From the NCBI GenBank assembly GCA_963921425.1, contig OY992833.1, positions 8,033,228-8,097,227 on the forward strand: a stretch of DNA of 64,000 nucleotides. Direction: 5' to 3'. A program made the position numbers and the translations under genes. The first letter of the stretch is position 1. Every line of letters starts with the position of its first letter. Under the pieces are notes generated by a model. That model had not been told where the DNA came from. It saw only the letters and a list, made by a program, of their open reading frames with translations, and did no database searches. Shown here piece after piece: positions 1 to 10,344 of this stretch. The stretch is from Dryas octopetala (Eukaryota > Streptophyta > Magnoliopsida > Rosales > Rosaceae).

Positions 1-206
1 ACACCCTAAGTCCACTCGCATGACGGCGTTGCGACGGTGCGGGTGGAAGGGCAATCTACATGCACGTACGACACTTTGGCTTATTGTACGACGGCGATTC
101 GACAGTACAAGGGCCACCGTATGTCCACTTGTATGACGGCGATTCGATGGTACAAGGGACACCGTAAGTCCACTCGCATGACGGCGTTGCGACGGTGCGG
201 GTGGAA
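1..206. repeat. 45-bp GC-rich minisatellite in an L3 LTR
   Basis: Direct repeats with a 45-bp step, typified by ATGACGGCGATTCG followed by GGTACAAGGG and CACCGTAAGTCCACTCGC. The same array type occurs at 25217-25500. Repeats abut with no unique spacers. Confidence 0.85.
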
Positions 207-1071
207 GGTTATGAAGACGGTCCACTTGGTGCGACGGTCTTGTACGGTACCAATGTGGAGCCCGTCAAATGGGTACTTATATGGCCAACGTTTTTACTAA
301 AAGCTTTATTAGATAAAAATATTTTTAGTTATTTCTATCAGTTCAAGACTCAAAAAAGGTTTTAGCCAGAAATTTTATAAGATACAGCATTTCTATTACT
401 TACCATTATTTTCTATGTTCAAAAGGAATTTCAAGGTTGAAGTTGTTATATAAAATCTTCCTATTTGAATTATGTTGATGATGTAAGGTTTTTGTTAAGT
501 TGTGAAAGAGTTCATTACAAGAATATTTGATATATTTCTTTCTTTTGATCATTGGGAAAAGTTTCAAATGTATATTTTAATTGGGGGATTTCAAATAGTG
601 ACGTGAAGTCTTTGAGCTACACATGGTTTTGAAGGATTTTCTGAAGAAAGAAAGTTTACTTTTGTTTTCGTTTCCATAAATCTGTCCACTCACTTAGTTA
701 TCTCACATTTTCCTATTTTTGTCTAAATTTCCCCCAGGTGTTACAAATCGCTGAGGTTGGGCTGTACCACGTCGAGGCAGAACTTTCAGATCTTTGGCGT
801 CAATTCCCTTAAGTTGAGGAGTTAATTTTATAGTGTAATGGAAATTTAGTTATGCTCTGAATGTCCTGTGCTTTGGTGAATGAGAACTTATTGTTTTGGT
901 TTGTGGTAGAGGTGGTTGAAAGACATAGAAGTGTTTTTAACAGGTTTGAAATTTCTGGGTTAGTCCATTTTCAGGGGAGGTTCTGCCAATATTTCGGTAG
1001 GATTTTCCTTGAATTTGGATTCCGCAGGACCTCTCCGGGTTTTAGGGTGGAATCCGGGGGCGGTTCTGTCA
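1..1071 (+). mobile_element. L3-type LTR, 3' part (left end outside window)
   Basis: This stretch matches, in the same orientation, the 3' third of the solo LTR at 20415-26341: first a minisatellite, then the block at about 207-300 (compare 25500-25590), a CCCCCAGGT block near 733, and the terminal block ending GGCGGTTCTGTCA at 1071. Sequence right after 1071 is clearly a different element (a B-type LTR), so 1071 is the LTR end. The expected 5-bp duplication would be CCAGG (1072-1076), but the left copy lies outside the window. Whether it is a solo LTR or part of a larger element cannot be told. It has no coding capacity; its short ORFs are repeat artefacts. Confidence 0.8.
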
Positions 1072-1307
1072 CCAGGGGCAATATGGTCATTACTAAAAGT
1101 CGAAATGGATAAGGAATCCTTCATTTACAAGAAATCCTAGTTGGACTATGAAAGGATGGTCAAAGTCAACTCTATCAAGTCAAGGTTCCAGAAGCTTCTA
1201 GAAGGTGGTGGACATCCATGGAAATAAATGGAGGGAAGAAATGAATTTGAATTCAAATGGAAATGAGGGGCAAAATGGGAAGTCAAAGTCAATGGTCAAG
1301 GGTATAC
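1072..1307 (+). mobile_element. B-type LTR fragment (U3 part)
   Basis: The segment from CCAGGGGCAATATGGTCATT onward is nearly the same as 48188-48410 and is the reverse complement of about 9730-9960, all U3 sequence of B LTRs. It is cut on the left by the L3 LTR ending at 1071 and on the right by the L3 array starting at 1308. Its plus orientation differs from the minus-strand B LTR found on the far side of that array (9309 onward). Confidence 0.8.
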
Positions 1308-1310
1308 TGT

Positions 1311-1591
1311 AAGACCCCGTATTTTTCAAGGAGTTATTTTAAATATGTTGCGAATTTATTTTAAGGATTTTGGGAATTTATTTGGAAATTTAAAAGGGTT
1401 TTGGTTTATTTTTAATTTTTTGTTTTACATTGGGCTTGACCCAAAAGTTGAAGACCCCGTATTTTTCAAGGAGTTATTTTAAATATGTTGCGAATTTATT
1501 TTAAGGATTTTGGGAATTTATTTGGAAATTTAAAAGGGTTTTGGTTTAATTTTTAATTTTTTGTTTTACATTGGGCTTGACCCAAAAGTTG
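1311..1591 (+). repeat. 140-bp direct duplication at the 5' end of the LTR
   Basis: The block AAGACCCCGTATTTTTCAAG ... CCCAAAAGTTG occurs at 1311-1450 and again at 1451-1591, differing by one A. The second LTR of the array carries the same duplication at 5510-5650 and 5651-5791, so it was present before the array formed. Confidence 0.95.
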
Positions 1592-3189
1592 ACTTTTAAA
1601 ACTAATGGACTTTTGTCTTTGACTTTAGGCACGTTGAAAAGGTCTCGAGTCCACGAGTTCGTAGACACGCGGCATGCGTCACTCGGAGTTACCGTTTGAG
1701 AGATACGGACATGTGAAGTGAGTGGCAAACTTGTAAATTTTACGAAAGTGGGTTTTAAAACCCAAAAAAAAATCAGATTTCCTCTCTCATTTCTGTCTCT
1801 CTCTCTCTCCTCGCGCGTCTTTCTCTCGCCCCTCACCCTCACCGTTCCTGCCACCGGCGCGTGGCGGCGCGTCCGACGGTGGCTGGGTTGGGTGTTTGGC
1901 CCATGCTGCTCGCCTCCCTCCCCTCTCTCTCCCAGTGACCTTCATTTTTCCGGCCGATCACCCACGACGGAGAAACGACGCAAAACAGGGCCGAGCCTCT
2001 CGTCGGCGATCTCTCATTTTCCGGCCAAATCGCGGCGCCGGACCACCTGGGTTCTCTTCCCCAGGCCACGGCGAGTCTCACAGTGTTTACCCCATGCTCC
2101 GATGACCTCAAACGGCGGCGGATCGAAGATCGTTGTCCGATCGTCTTCTCCGGCCAGTTTCGGCCATTTTCGGCGAGAATTGGCCGTCGACCCAGGTATC
2201 GTTTTGGCTGCTCTCGACGTCTCCTTCGTGTCTGTGTACTTAGTTTGAGCCATTTGTGATTCGATTTCGATTCCCCTATTTTGCAGCCACGGCCACTGTA
2301 GCCCCGCTTTGTGTGGCGGCGATTTGGGTGGTCTTCTTCGTCGGTATGCCTCTTTGGAACCTCCAGAAACTATAATTCAAGGTTTGTTGTTGTTTTTGAA
2401 CTGTTTTGGGTGTTGTTCTAGGCCGGGCAGCCACCGTGTAGGGTGGCGGCCACCCGTTTCAGTCGTTCAGTGGCGTAATTGTGAATTGTGTGTGTGTTTA
2501 TTTGGTTGTCTGGTCTTAACAGGTACACGGGCTTGGGAAATCACATTCTCGATGCTATTATGCTGCCGGATTTGAGATCCGAGCAAAGGAGCCAAGAAGG
2601 GCATTTTTGTCATTTTACGTGGCTAAACAGTGAGTGAAACTTTCTAGTTTTATTGTAGAGTACCGTTAGAAAATTGTCTGTTTTGTGTGTTTGTTGCTAT
2701 GTGTTAGAGGAAGCAAAGTGTAGGATGTGAATCTTGAGAGTGAAGCGACGAGGATTTGAGGCTAAGAGATTGATTAGAAATTTGAGAAATGTTTATGGTC
2801 GAGGTATATGAGTGAGGATTAAGCAATTATTATACAGTAGACTGTGAGTAAGAATGGCAAGCAAGTGAGGAGGCGTGAGTAGGAATCAGTTTCGGAGAAG
2901 GATTCGGTATAGCTCGGGGTAGACTGTGAGTGGATCTCTGGTTTCCGAAATGTTTTGCACATTTTATAATTCAACTATCTTCTTGATTTAATTGGGTATG
3001 GATAGTTTCTGGAAATGATTTGAATCTAGCAGTTTTTATGATTTGAAAATGATTTATTTAAGCGTATTTAGTAGAAGAATTAAATTTCAGTTTTTATCTG
3101 AAGGAGTATTTTGAGATGTGGTTGATTGAGGTATACAGAAGCGGTTTCAAACCGCCATATTAGTACCCCCTTCAGCAGGTGTATATTTG

Positions 3190-3415
3190 CTCTGCACTCG
3201 CCTAGAGATGACTCGGCGGTGTATGACCAGCACTCGCTCTGCACTTGCCTAGTTGGCAGTGTACGACCAGCACTCGCTCTGCACTTGCCTAGTTGGCAGT
3301 GTACGACCAGCACTCGCTCTGCACTTGCCTAGTCGGCAGTGTATGACCAGCATCACAGCAGGTATAAATTTGCTCTGCACTTGCCTAGAGATGACTCGGC
3401 GGTGTATGACCAGCA
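3190..3415. repeat. 40-bp minisatellite in L3 LTR A1
   Basis: Units of CACTCGCTCTGCACTTGCCT plus AGTTGGCAGTGTACGACCAG recur at 3231, 3271 and 3311, with divergent edge copies near 3191 and 3370. The second LTR has the same array at 7390-7615. The array sits where other L3 LTRs carry unrelated minisatellites. Confidence 0.92.
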
Positions 3416-4502
3416 GTTCTCCGGGTACTAGTGTGGCGTGAGTTTTTTTCAGTTGTGGAGTATTTTGATAAATGAATTTGCATCAGTAAATATTTTAAAT
3501 GACATTTCAGTAAGACCTTGTGTTTTAAATCAGTTCAGATTTGATACTTCATCGTTTGAACAGTTTCATTGCTTTTTCAGTATATCGAGGTTTATTTGAG
3601 TTGAAAGTTTTTAGCCTAAATTATTTATATACAGTTGATAATATTGATTTCAGCTTGAGAACTGTGTTACATTCAGAGTTGATTTACGTTTTGAGGAGAT
3701 TTAAAAATGGATTTGAAGGAAGAGATTTTGAAAATAGTTTTTAAGCTGGGGGATTCCAAAGAGTGAGATTAGGGGGATTTCAAAGAGCGACGTGAGTGAA
3801 ATTAGTTAGTTTAACTTTTTGCTGGATTTCTTGTGTGCATTTGTTTGCTAGGACTTGATTTGACTAGGACTGGGTAGGTCTAGGCTTGAATCTTGAGGAT
3901 GAAATTGATGAATGCATTATGCATTGAGGTTATGAGTTAGGATGTGAATGATTCGGGATTGAGGTTAATAGTTGACGTTTAGGTAATTGATTTGCCAGAA
4001 TGAGGATTATTATTTATTGATGGGATTTAAGATGTGAATTTGAGGAATTTTGTTTATTTTGATGCTTGGATGATTTGTTGATGAATTTGTGATGTGATTG
4101 AGTAATTATGGATACTCTTGTGGATTATATTGACTATGGAAGTTGAGGATTTTATTGAGGTTAATTATTTTGTTATTTCACTCATACGAGCTCTAGTGAG
4201 CTTACCGGGTTATTTGTTTGAATGACCCGGTGTACCATGAATATGGTGCAGTGTGGTTATTGGTGTTTTGCAGGTTAAGCAGGCTGAGGAGGCAGTGAGG
4301 AGAAGACGAGGCAGTGGGACTTATATTAATTTGATTCAATTGATTTTATACAGTGAATTTTACATAAATGTTTTGGGCTCACACTCTGATTTATTTAACG
4401 TATTTATTTATTATATTAAGTGCATGGCTCATTCTTTAAAAAGAGGTTTAAAGGACAAACTTTCAGTGTATTTTTGGGCCCAAGGATCGGGGCGTTACAA
4501 AT

Positions 4503-4514
4503 TGGTATCAGAGC
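4503..4514 (+). other. Primer-binding site, initiator-Met tRNA
   Basis: TGGTATCAGAGC, complementary to the 3' end of plant initiator methionine tRNA, lies 3 bases after the LTR end at 4499. A second copy is at 8703-8714. Confidence 0.93.
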
Positions 4515-5470
4515 TAGACCCGGCCGGAAGTGTGTGGATTGCAAGACCCAGGAACCAAGATCCTGAGTGGGCGGCTGCGCGAGGCAGTGGCGAGCTACCA
4601 GGTGAGGAGAAGTGAGTGAACCCACACTGCCCGGGTGAGGAATGGTGATGTTATAGAAAAAGTTTGAGGAAATCAGTTGAGAAAGTGTTTGAGAAACCAG
4701 TTTGAGAAAATCAGTTGAGAAATCAGTTTGAGAAAATCAGTTCAGAAAATGTTTGTGAAAGCTAGTTTGAGAAAGAAAATGATTTTCAAGAGATTTCAGA
4801 AAGGTATTTTATTTGAGCCATGAAAAATATTTGAGAAAGTTTTGAGAAATGTCCCCTGCACTACCATCGCCTCTCTGCTCCTCAGCAAGTTCAGGAAAGT
4901 TGGAAGTTGGAGACTTAGTAAGAGGTTTGAATTTAGAAGAGTTTGAAGTTGGAGTAAGTTTATTAGTTAGAGAACAAAGGTTCAAGGGAAATAGTGGAGT
5001 AGTATCTTTAGTTGGTTGAAGAGTTAGTTCACCGAGTAAGTAAAGTTTTGAGGTAGTAGCTAGGTAAGACCTAGGCTGTTGTTTGTTTGCCAGAACTCAG
5101 CGATTACAGTTTTGCAATCTCAAGCGGCAACGCTTCAGAAGTGGTTGAGCGACTCGCACATGAAGATGGAAGTTCTGAAGATGGAGAATTCAGAGTCATC
5201 GAGAATTGAGGCAAGCTACTCGAGGAAATGAAGACCAAGTTGGATGCACTCGGAAGATCTTGGAAAATGGATGCAGATGGAACACGACAAGCTCGTTACC
5301 TATAGATTCTCAAGTGAAGGTTTCAATTCGTCATCGTATTTTATCTTCCGTCTTGCTTGCGTTATTCTCAGTTTTCTTTGGACTAAAGGAGTTTTTCTGA
5401 AGTGTGTTTTATATTGCTTGTGCTTGCTTGAGTTTGTGTGAAACTGTTTTGCCTTTACTTTTCCTTGGGA

Positions 5471-5506
5471 ATTTCGAGGACGAAATTTTTTTTAAGGGGG
5501 GTAGAT
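5471..5506 (+). other. Polypurine tract and 3' end of the internal region
   Basis: ATTTCGAGGACGAAAT, a T run, then AAGGGGGG and TAGAT lead straight into the second LTR at 5507. This end is characteristic of Ty3/gypsy chromoviruses of the Tekay/Del group and supports that ancestry for L3. Confidence 0.9.
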
Positions 5507-8500
5507 TGTAAGACCCCGTATTTTTCAAGGAGTTATTTTAAATATGTTGCGAATTTATTTTAAGGATTTTGGGAATTTATTTGGAAATTTAAAAGGGTTT
5601 TGGTTTAATTTTTAATTTTTTGTTTTACATTGGGCTTGACCCAAAAGTTGAAGACCCCGTATTTTTCAAGGAGTTATTTTAAATATGTTGCGAATTTATT
5701 TTAAGGATTTTGGGAATTTATTTGGAAATTTAAAAGGGTTTTGGTTTAATTTTTAATTTTTTGTTTTACATTGGGCTTGACCCAAAAGTTGACTTTTAAA
5801 ACTAATGGACTTTTGTCTTTGACTTTAGGCACGTTGAAAAGGTCTCGAGTCCACGAGTTCGTAGACATGCGGCATGCGTCACTCGGAGTTACCGTTTGAG
5901 AGATACGGACATGTGAAGTGAGTGGCAAACTTGTAAATTTTACGAAAGTGGGTTTTAAAACCCCAAAAAAAATCAGATTTCCTCTCTCATTTCTGTCTCT
6001 CTCTCTCTCCTCGCGCGTCTTTCTCTCGCCCCTCACCCTCACCGTTCCTGCCACCGGCGCGTGGCGGCGCGTCCGACGGTGGCTGGGCTGGGTGCTTGGC
6101 CCATGCTGCTCGCCTCCCTCCCCTCTCTCTCCCAGTGGCCTTCATTTTTCCGGCCGATCACCCACGACGGAGAAACGACGCAAAACAGGGCCGAGCCTCT
6201 CGTCGGCGATCTCGCATTTTCCGGCCAAATCGCGGCGCCGGACCACCTGGGTTCTCTTCCCCAGGCCACGGCGAGTCTCACAGTGTTTACCCCATGCTCC
6301 GATGACCTCAAACGGCGGCGGATCGAAGATCGTTGTCCGATCGTCTTCTCCGGCCAGTTTCGGCCATTTTCGACGAGAATTGGCCGTCGACCCAGGTATC
6401 GTTTTGGCTCCTCTCGACGTCTCCTTCGTGTCTGTGTACTTAGTTTGAGCCATTTGTGATTCGATTTCGATTCCCCTATTTTGCAGCCACGGCCACTGTA
6501 GCCCCGCTTTGTGTGGCGGCGATTTGGGTGGTCTTCTTCGTCGGTATGCCTCTTTGGAACCTCCAGAAACTATAATTCAAGGTTTGTTGTTGTTTTTGAA
6601 CTGTTTTGGGTGTTGTTCTAGGCCGGGCAGCCACCGTGTAGGGTGGCGGCCACCCGTTTCAGTCGTTCAGTGGCGTAATTGTGAATTGTGTGTGTGTTTA
6701 TTTGGTTGTCTGGTCTTAACAGGTACACGGGCTTGGGAAATCACATTCCCGATGCTGTTATGCTGCCGGATTTGAGATCCGAGCAAAGGAGCCAAGAAGG
6801 GCATTTTTGTCATTTTACGTGGCTAAACAGTGAGTGAAACTTTCTAGTTTTATTGTAGAGTACCGTTAGAAAATTGTCTGTTTTGTGTGTTTGTTGCTAT
6901 GTGTTAGAGGAAGCAAAGTGTAGGATGTGAATCTTGAGAGTGAAGCGACGAGGATTTGAGGCTAAGAGATTGATTAGAAATTTGAGAAATGTTTATGGTC
7001 GAGGTATATGAGTGAGGATTAAGCAATTATTATACAGTAGACTGTGAGTAAGAATGGCAAGCAAGTGAGGAGGCGTGAGTAGGAATCAGTTTCGGAGAAG
7101 GATTCGGTATAGCTCGGGGTAGACTGTGAGTGGATCTCTGGTTTCCGAAATGTTTTGCACATTTTATAATTCAACTATCTTCTTGATTTAATTGGGTATG
7201 GATAGTTTCTGGAAATGATTTGAATCTAGCAGTTTTTATGATTTGAAAATGATTTATTTAAGCGTATTTAGTAGAAGAATTAAATTTCAGTTTTTATCTG
7301 AAGGAGTATTTTGAGATGTGGTTGATTGAGGTATACAGAAGCGGTTTCAAACCGCCATATTAGTACCCCCTTCAGCAGGTGTATATTTGCTCTGCACTCG
7401 CCTAGAGATGACTCGGCGGTGTATGACCAGCACTCGCTCTGCACTTGCCTAGTTGGCAGTGTACGACCAGCACTCGCTCTGCACTTGCCTAGTTGGCAGT
7501 GTACGACCAGCACTCGCTCTGCACTTGCCTAGTCGGCAGTGTATGACCAGCATCACAGCAGGTATAAATTTGCTCTGCACTTGCCTAGAGATGACTCGGC
7601 GGTGTATGACCAGCAGTTCTCCGGGTACTAGTGTGGCGTGAGTTTTTTTCAGTTGTGGAGTATTTTGATAAATGAATTTGCATCAGTAAATATTTTAAAT
7701 GACATTTCAGTAAGACCTTGTGTTTTAAATCAGTTCAGATTTGATACTTCATCGTTTGAACAGTTTCATTGCTTTTTCAGTATATCGAGGTTTATTTGAG
7801 TTGAAAGTTTTTAGCCTAAATTATTTATATACAGTTGATAATATTGATTTCAGCTTGAGAACTGTGTTACATTCAGAGTTGATTTACGTTTTGAGGAGAT
7901 TTAAAAATGGATTTGAAGGAAGAGATTTTGAAAATAGTTTTTAAGCTGGGGGATTCCAAAGAGTGAGATTAGGGGGATTTCAAAGAGCGACGTGAGTGAA
8001 ATTAGTTAGTTTAACTTTTTGCTGGATTTCTTGTGTGCATTTGTTTGCTAGGACTTGATTTGACTAGGACTGGGTAGGTCTAGGCTTGAATCTTGAGGAT
8101 GAAATTGATGAATGCATTATGCATTGAGGTTATGAGTTAGGATGTGAATGATTCGGGATTGAGGTTAATAGTTGACGTTTAGGTAATTGATTTGCCAGAA
8201 TGAGGATTATTATTTATTGATGGGATTTAAGATGTGAATTTGAGGAATTTTGTTTATTTTGATGCTTGGATGATTTGTTGATGAATTTGTGATGTGATTG
8301 AGTAATTATGGATACTCTTGTGGATTATATTGACTATGGAAGTTGAGGATTTTATTGAGGTTAATTATTTTGTTATTTCACTCATACGAGCTCTAGTGAG
8401 CTTACCGGGTTATTTGTTTGAATGACCCGGTGTACCATGAATATGGTGCAGTGTGGTTATTGGTGTTTTGCAGGTTAAGCAGGCTGAGGAGGCAGTGAGG

Positions 8501-8699
8501 AGAAGACGAGGCAGTGGGACTTATATTAATTTGATTCAATTGATTTTATACAGTGAATTTTACATAAATGTTTTGGGCTCACACTCTGATTTATTTAACG
8601 TATTTATTTATTATATTAAGTGCATGGCTCATTCTTTAAAAAGAGGTTTAAAGGACAAACTTTCAGTGTATTTTTGGGCCCAAGGATCGGGGCGTTACA
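5507..8699 (+). mobile_element. L3 LTR, copy 2 of tandem array A
   Basis: A 3193-bp LTR with the same ends as 1308-4499. Comparing by eye I find about a dozen differences, all in the first 1.25 kb (for example C1668/T5868, and CTCGATGCTATT versus CCCGATGCTGTT near 2550/6750). From about 2560/6760 to the LTR end I see none. The 140-bp duplication and 40-bp minisatellite (7390-7615) are retained. Confidence 0.92.
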
Positions 8700-9308
8700 A
8701 ATTGGTATCAGAGCTAGACCCGGCCGGAAGTGTGTGGATTGCAAGACCCAGGAACCAAGATCCTGAGTGGGCGGCTGCGCGAGGCAGTGGCGAGCTACCA
8801 GGTGAGGAGAAGTGAGTGAACCCACACTGCCCGGGTGAGGAATGGTGATGTTATAGAAAAAGTTTGAGGAAATCAGTTGAGAAAGTGTTTGAGAAACCAG
8901 TTTGAGAAAATCAGTTGAGAAATCAGTTTGAGAAAATCAGTTCAGAAAATGTTTGTGAAAGCTAGTTTGAGAAAGAAAATGATTTTCAAGAGATTTCAGA
9001 AAGGTATTTTATTTGAGCCATGAAAAATATTTGAGAAAGTTTTGAGAAATGTCCCCTGCACTGCCATCGCCTCTCTGCTCCTCAGCAAGTTCAGGAAAGT
9101 TGGAAGTTGGAGACTTAGTAAGAGGTTTGAATTTAGAAGAGTTTGAAGTTGGAGTAAGTTTATTAGTTAGAGAACAAAGGTTCAAGGGAAATAGTGGAGT
9201 AGTATCTTTAGTTGGTTGAAGAGTTAGTTCACCGAGTAAGTAAAGTTTTGAGGTAGTAGCTAGGTAAGACCTAGGCTGTTGTTTGTTTGCCAGAACTCAG
9301 CGATTACA
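8700..9308 (+). mobile_element. Second internal region of array A, truncated
   Basis: This matches 4500-5108 apart from one noticed substitution (A4863/G9063), then stops at CGATTACA. From 9309 the sequence is a minus-strand B LTR. The primer site (8703-8714) is intact, but the remaining 400 bp and any third LTR are missing, so the right end of the array is a deletion or rearrangement breakpoint. Confidence 0.88.
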
Positions 9309-10329
9309 TGATATATTTATAGAGGTGCAATCCTTGAGAGGCAAGGAGAAGGTGACTTGCGGCAGCAGCTAGGGTTAGGGTGAATCAGGCCTTGCGGCAT
9401 GGGCTGCTCCTTGGGCTTAAGTGATTCACGCCTAGCCTAGCTAGGGTTCCTTCCTTGCGCATGGGCTGCTGGTCTTGGGCTTTGGGCTTGCATGTTGGGC
9501 TGAAGTGGCTTGCACAAGATGGGCTAGGGTTTCACTCCATGGGCTTCCACCTTGGGCTTGCATCTTGGGCTTGCGCATGGGCTCCTTGGCTGCTAGGGTT
9601 TGCATGGCATGCATGCGCATGCATGGGCTGCCATCTTGCTCCTTACGCATGGTCTTTGGGCTGCTAGGGTTTGGGCCCATGCATGTGCATGCATGGCCCA
9701 TCTTGGTTCGGCATCCCTAGGGCCCATGGGCCCTTGACTTTTGACTTCCCATTTTGCCCCTCATTTCCATTTGAATTCAAATTCATTTCTTCCCTCCATT
9801 CATTTCCATGGATGTCCACCACCTTCTAGAAGCTTCTGGAACTTTGACTTTGTAGAGTTGACTGTGACCAACAATTCCTGGTGCAACTAGGATTCCTTGA
9901 AAATGAGAGATTCCTTATCCATTTCGACTTCTCGTAATGACCATATTGCCCCTGGGGTCTCCTAGTGTCATTAGGACTCCTTTTCCTAGTTGGGTTAGGT
10001 TTCCTAGTTCAACCAGGATTTCTTGTTCGAATCAGGATTTCACATTTCTGGCTCCGCAATGATGGTTATGAACTTGATGTTTCCTAGTGTGACTAGGAAT
10101 CCTCATTCGACTAGGATTTCTGCACTTTTCCTGGTTTGACCAGAATTTCACTCGTTTTCCTGGTTGGACCAGGAAATGTCCTAAAATGGCTCCATTTGCT
10201 TCTTTTTCTCATTTCTGCTTCATTTGACCTGAAAACACAAAAACAAGACAAGAAACACAAAATATCGAGTTCTAACACTCTAGGTTAAGGAATTAGTATC
10301 ATAAAGTGATGCAAAATGCACACTCATCA
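9309..10329 (-). mobile_element. 3' LTR of B element B1, truncated
   Basis: On the minus strand the LTR starts TGATGAGTGTGCATTTTGC at 10329, immediately after the polypurine tract, and runs left to 9309 where it joins array A. The 5' LTR (14623-16614) shows that about 1.3 kb (R/U5) is lost here. It holds the TATA-like box (9311-9323), a dense TGGGCT cluster (9360-9740) and about nine palindromic CCTAG/CCTGG motifs (9870-10180). It retains about 338 bp (9591-9928) absent from the 5' LTR. Confidence 0.88.
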
Positions 10330-10344
10330 CACCCCCAAACTTAG
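10330..10344 (-). other. Polypurine tract of B1
   Basis: On the minus strand CTAAGTTTGGGGGTG directly precedes the LTR start TGATGAG. It is preceded by CTCGAGGACTAGCAAAAT, the usual context in Athila/Tat-type elements. Confidence 0.9.

Larger units (their letters stand above)
1308..4499 (+). mobile_element. L3 LTR, copy 1 of tandem array A
   Basis: A 3192-bp LTR beginning TGTAAGACCCCGT and ending GGGGCGTTACA, directly followed by a primer-binding site. It is repeated 4.2 kb downstream at 5507-8699, with the same boundaries set by the polypurine tract (before) and the primer site (after). Inside are a 140-bp 5' duplication, a CT-rich leader near 1785-1840, a GC-rich block 1850-2200, a 40-bp minisatellite (3190-3415) and a block near 2565-2590 (CTGCCGGATTTG) shared with the other L3 LTRs. 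Open frames across 1718-2250 come from the low-complexity GC-rich leader and are not credible genes. Left flank is TATAC (1303-1307); no matching right flank survives. Confidence 0.9.
4500..5506 (+). mobile_element. Internal region of non-autonomous L3 element (array A, first)
   Basis: A 1007-bp region between the two LTRs. It starts with a tRNA-iMet primer site, has short GAGAAATCAGTTTGAGAAAA-like repeats near 4660-4790, and ends in a polypurine end. The longest open frames are about 65 codons and show no gag, protease, RT or integrase motif. The element is therefore non-autonomous, and its LTRs are about three times longer than its body. Confidence 0.88.

Noticed and set aside
1718-2253. 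Overlapping frames on both strands (up to 176 codons), repeated at 5918-6459
   Set aside because: They lie in the CT/GC-rich leader of an L3 LTR, are open on both strands at once, and show no domain.
3190-3415. CRISPR-like array
   Set aside because: The 40-bp units abut with no unique spacers; it is a minisatellite in a plant LTR. The same applies to the 45-, 48- and 51-bp arrays.
9441-9720. Frames of 70-86 codons rich in Gly, Trp and Cys
   Set aside because: They are translations of the TGGGCT-rich U3 region; the same frame in the 5' LTR (16078-16347) changes after the deletion.
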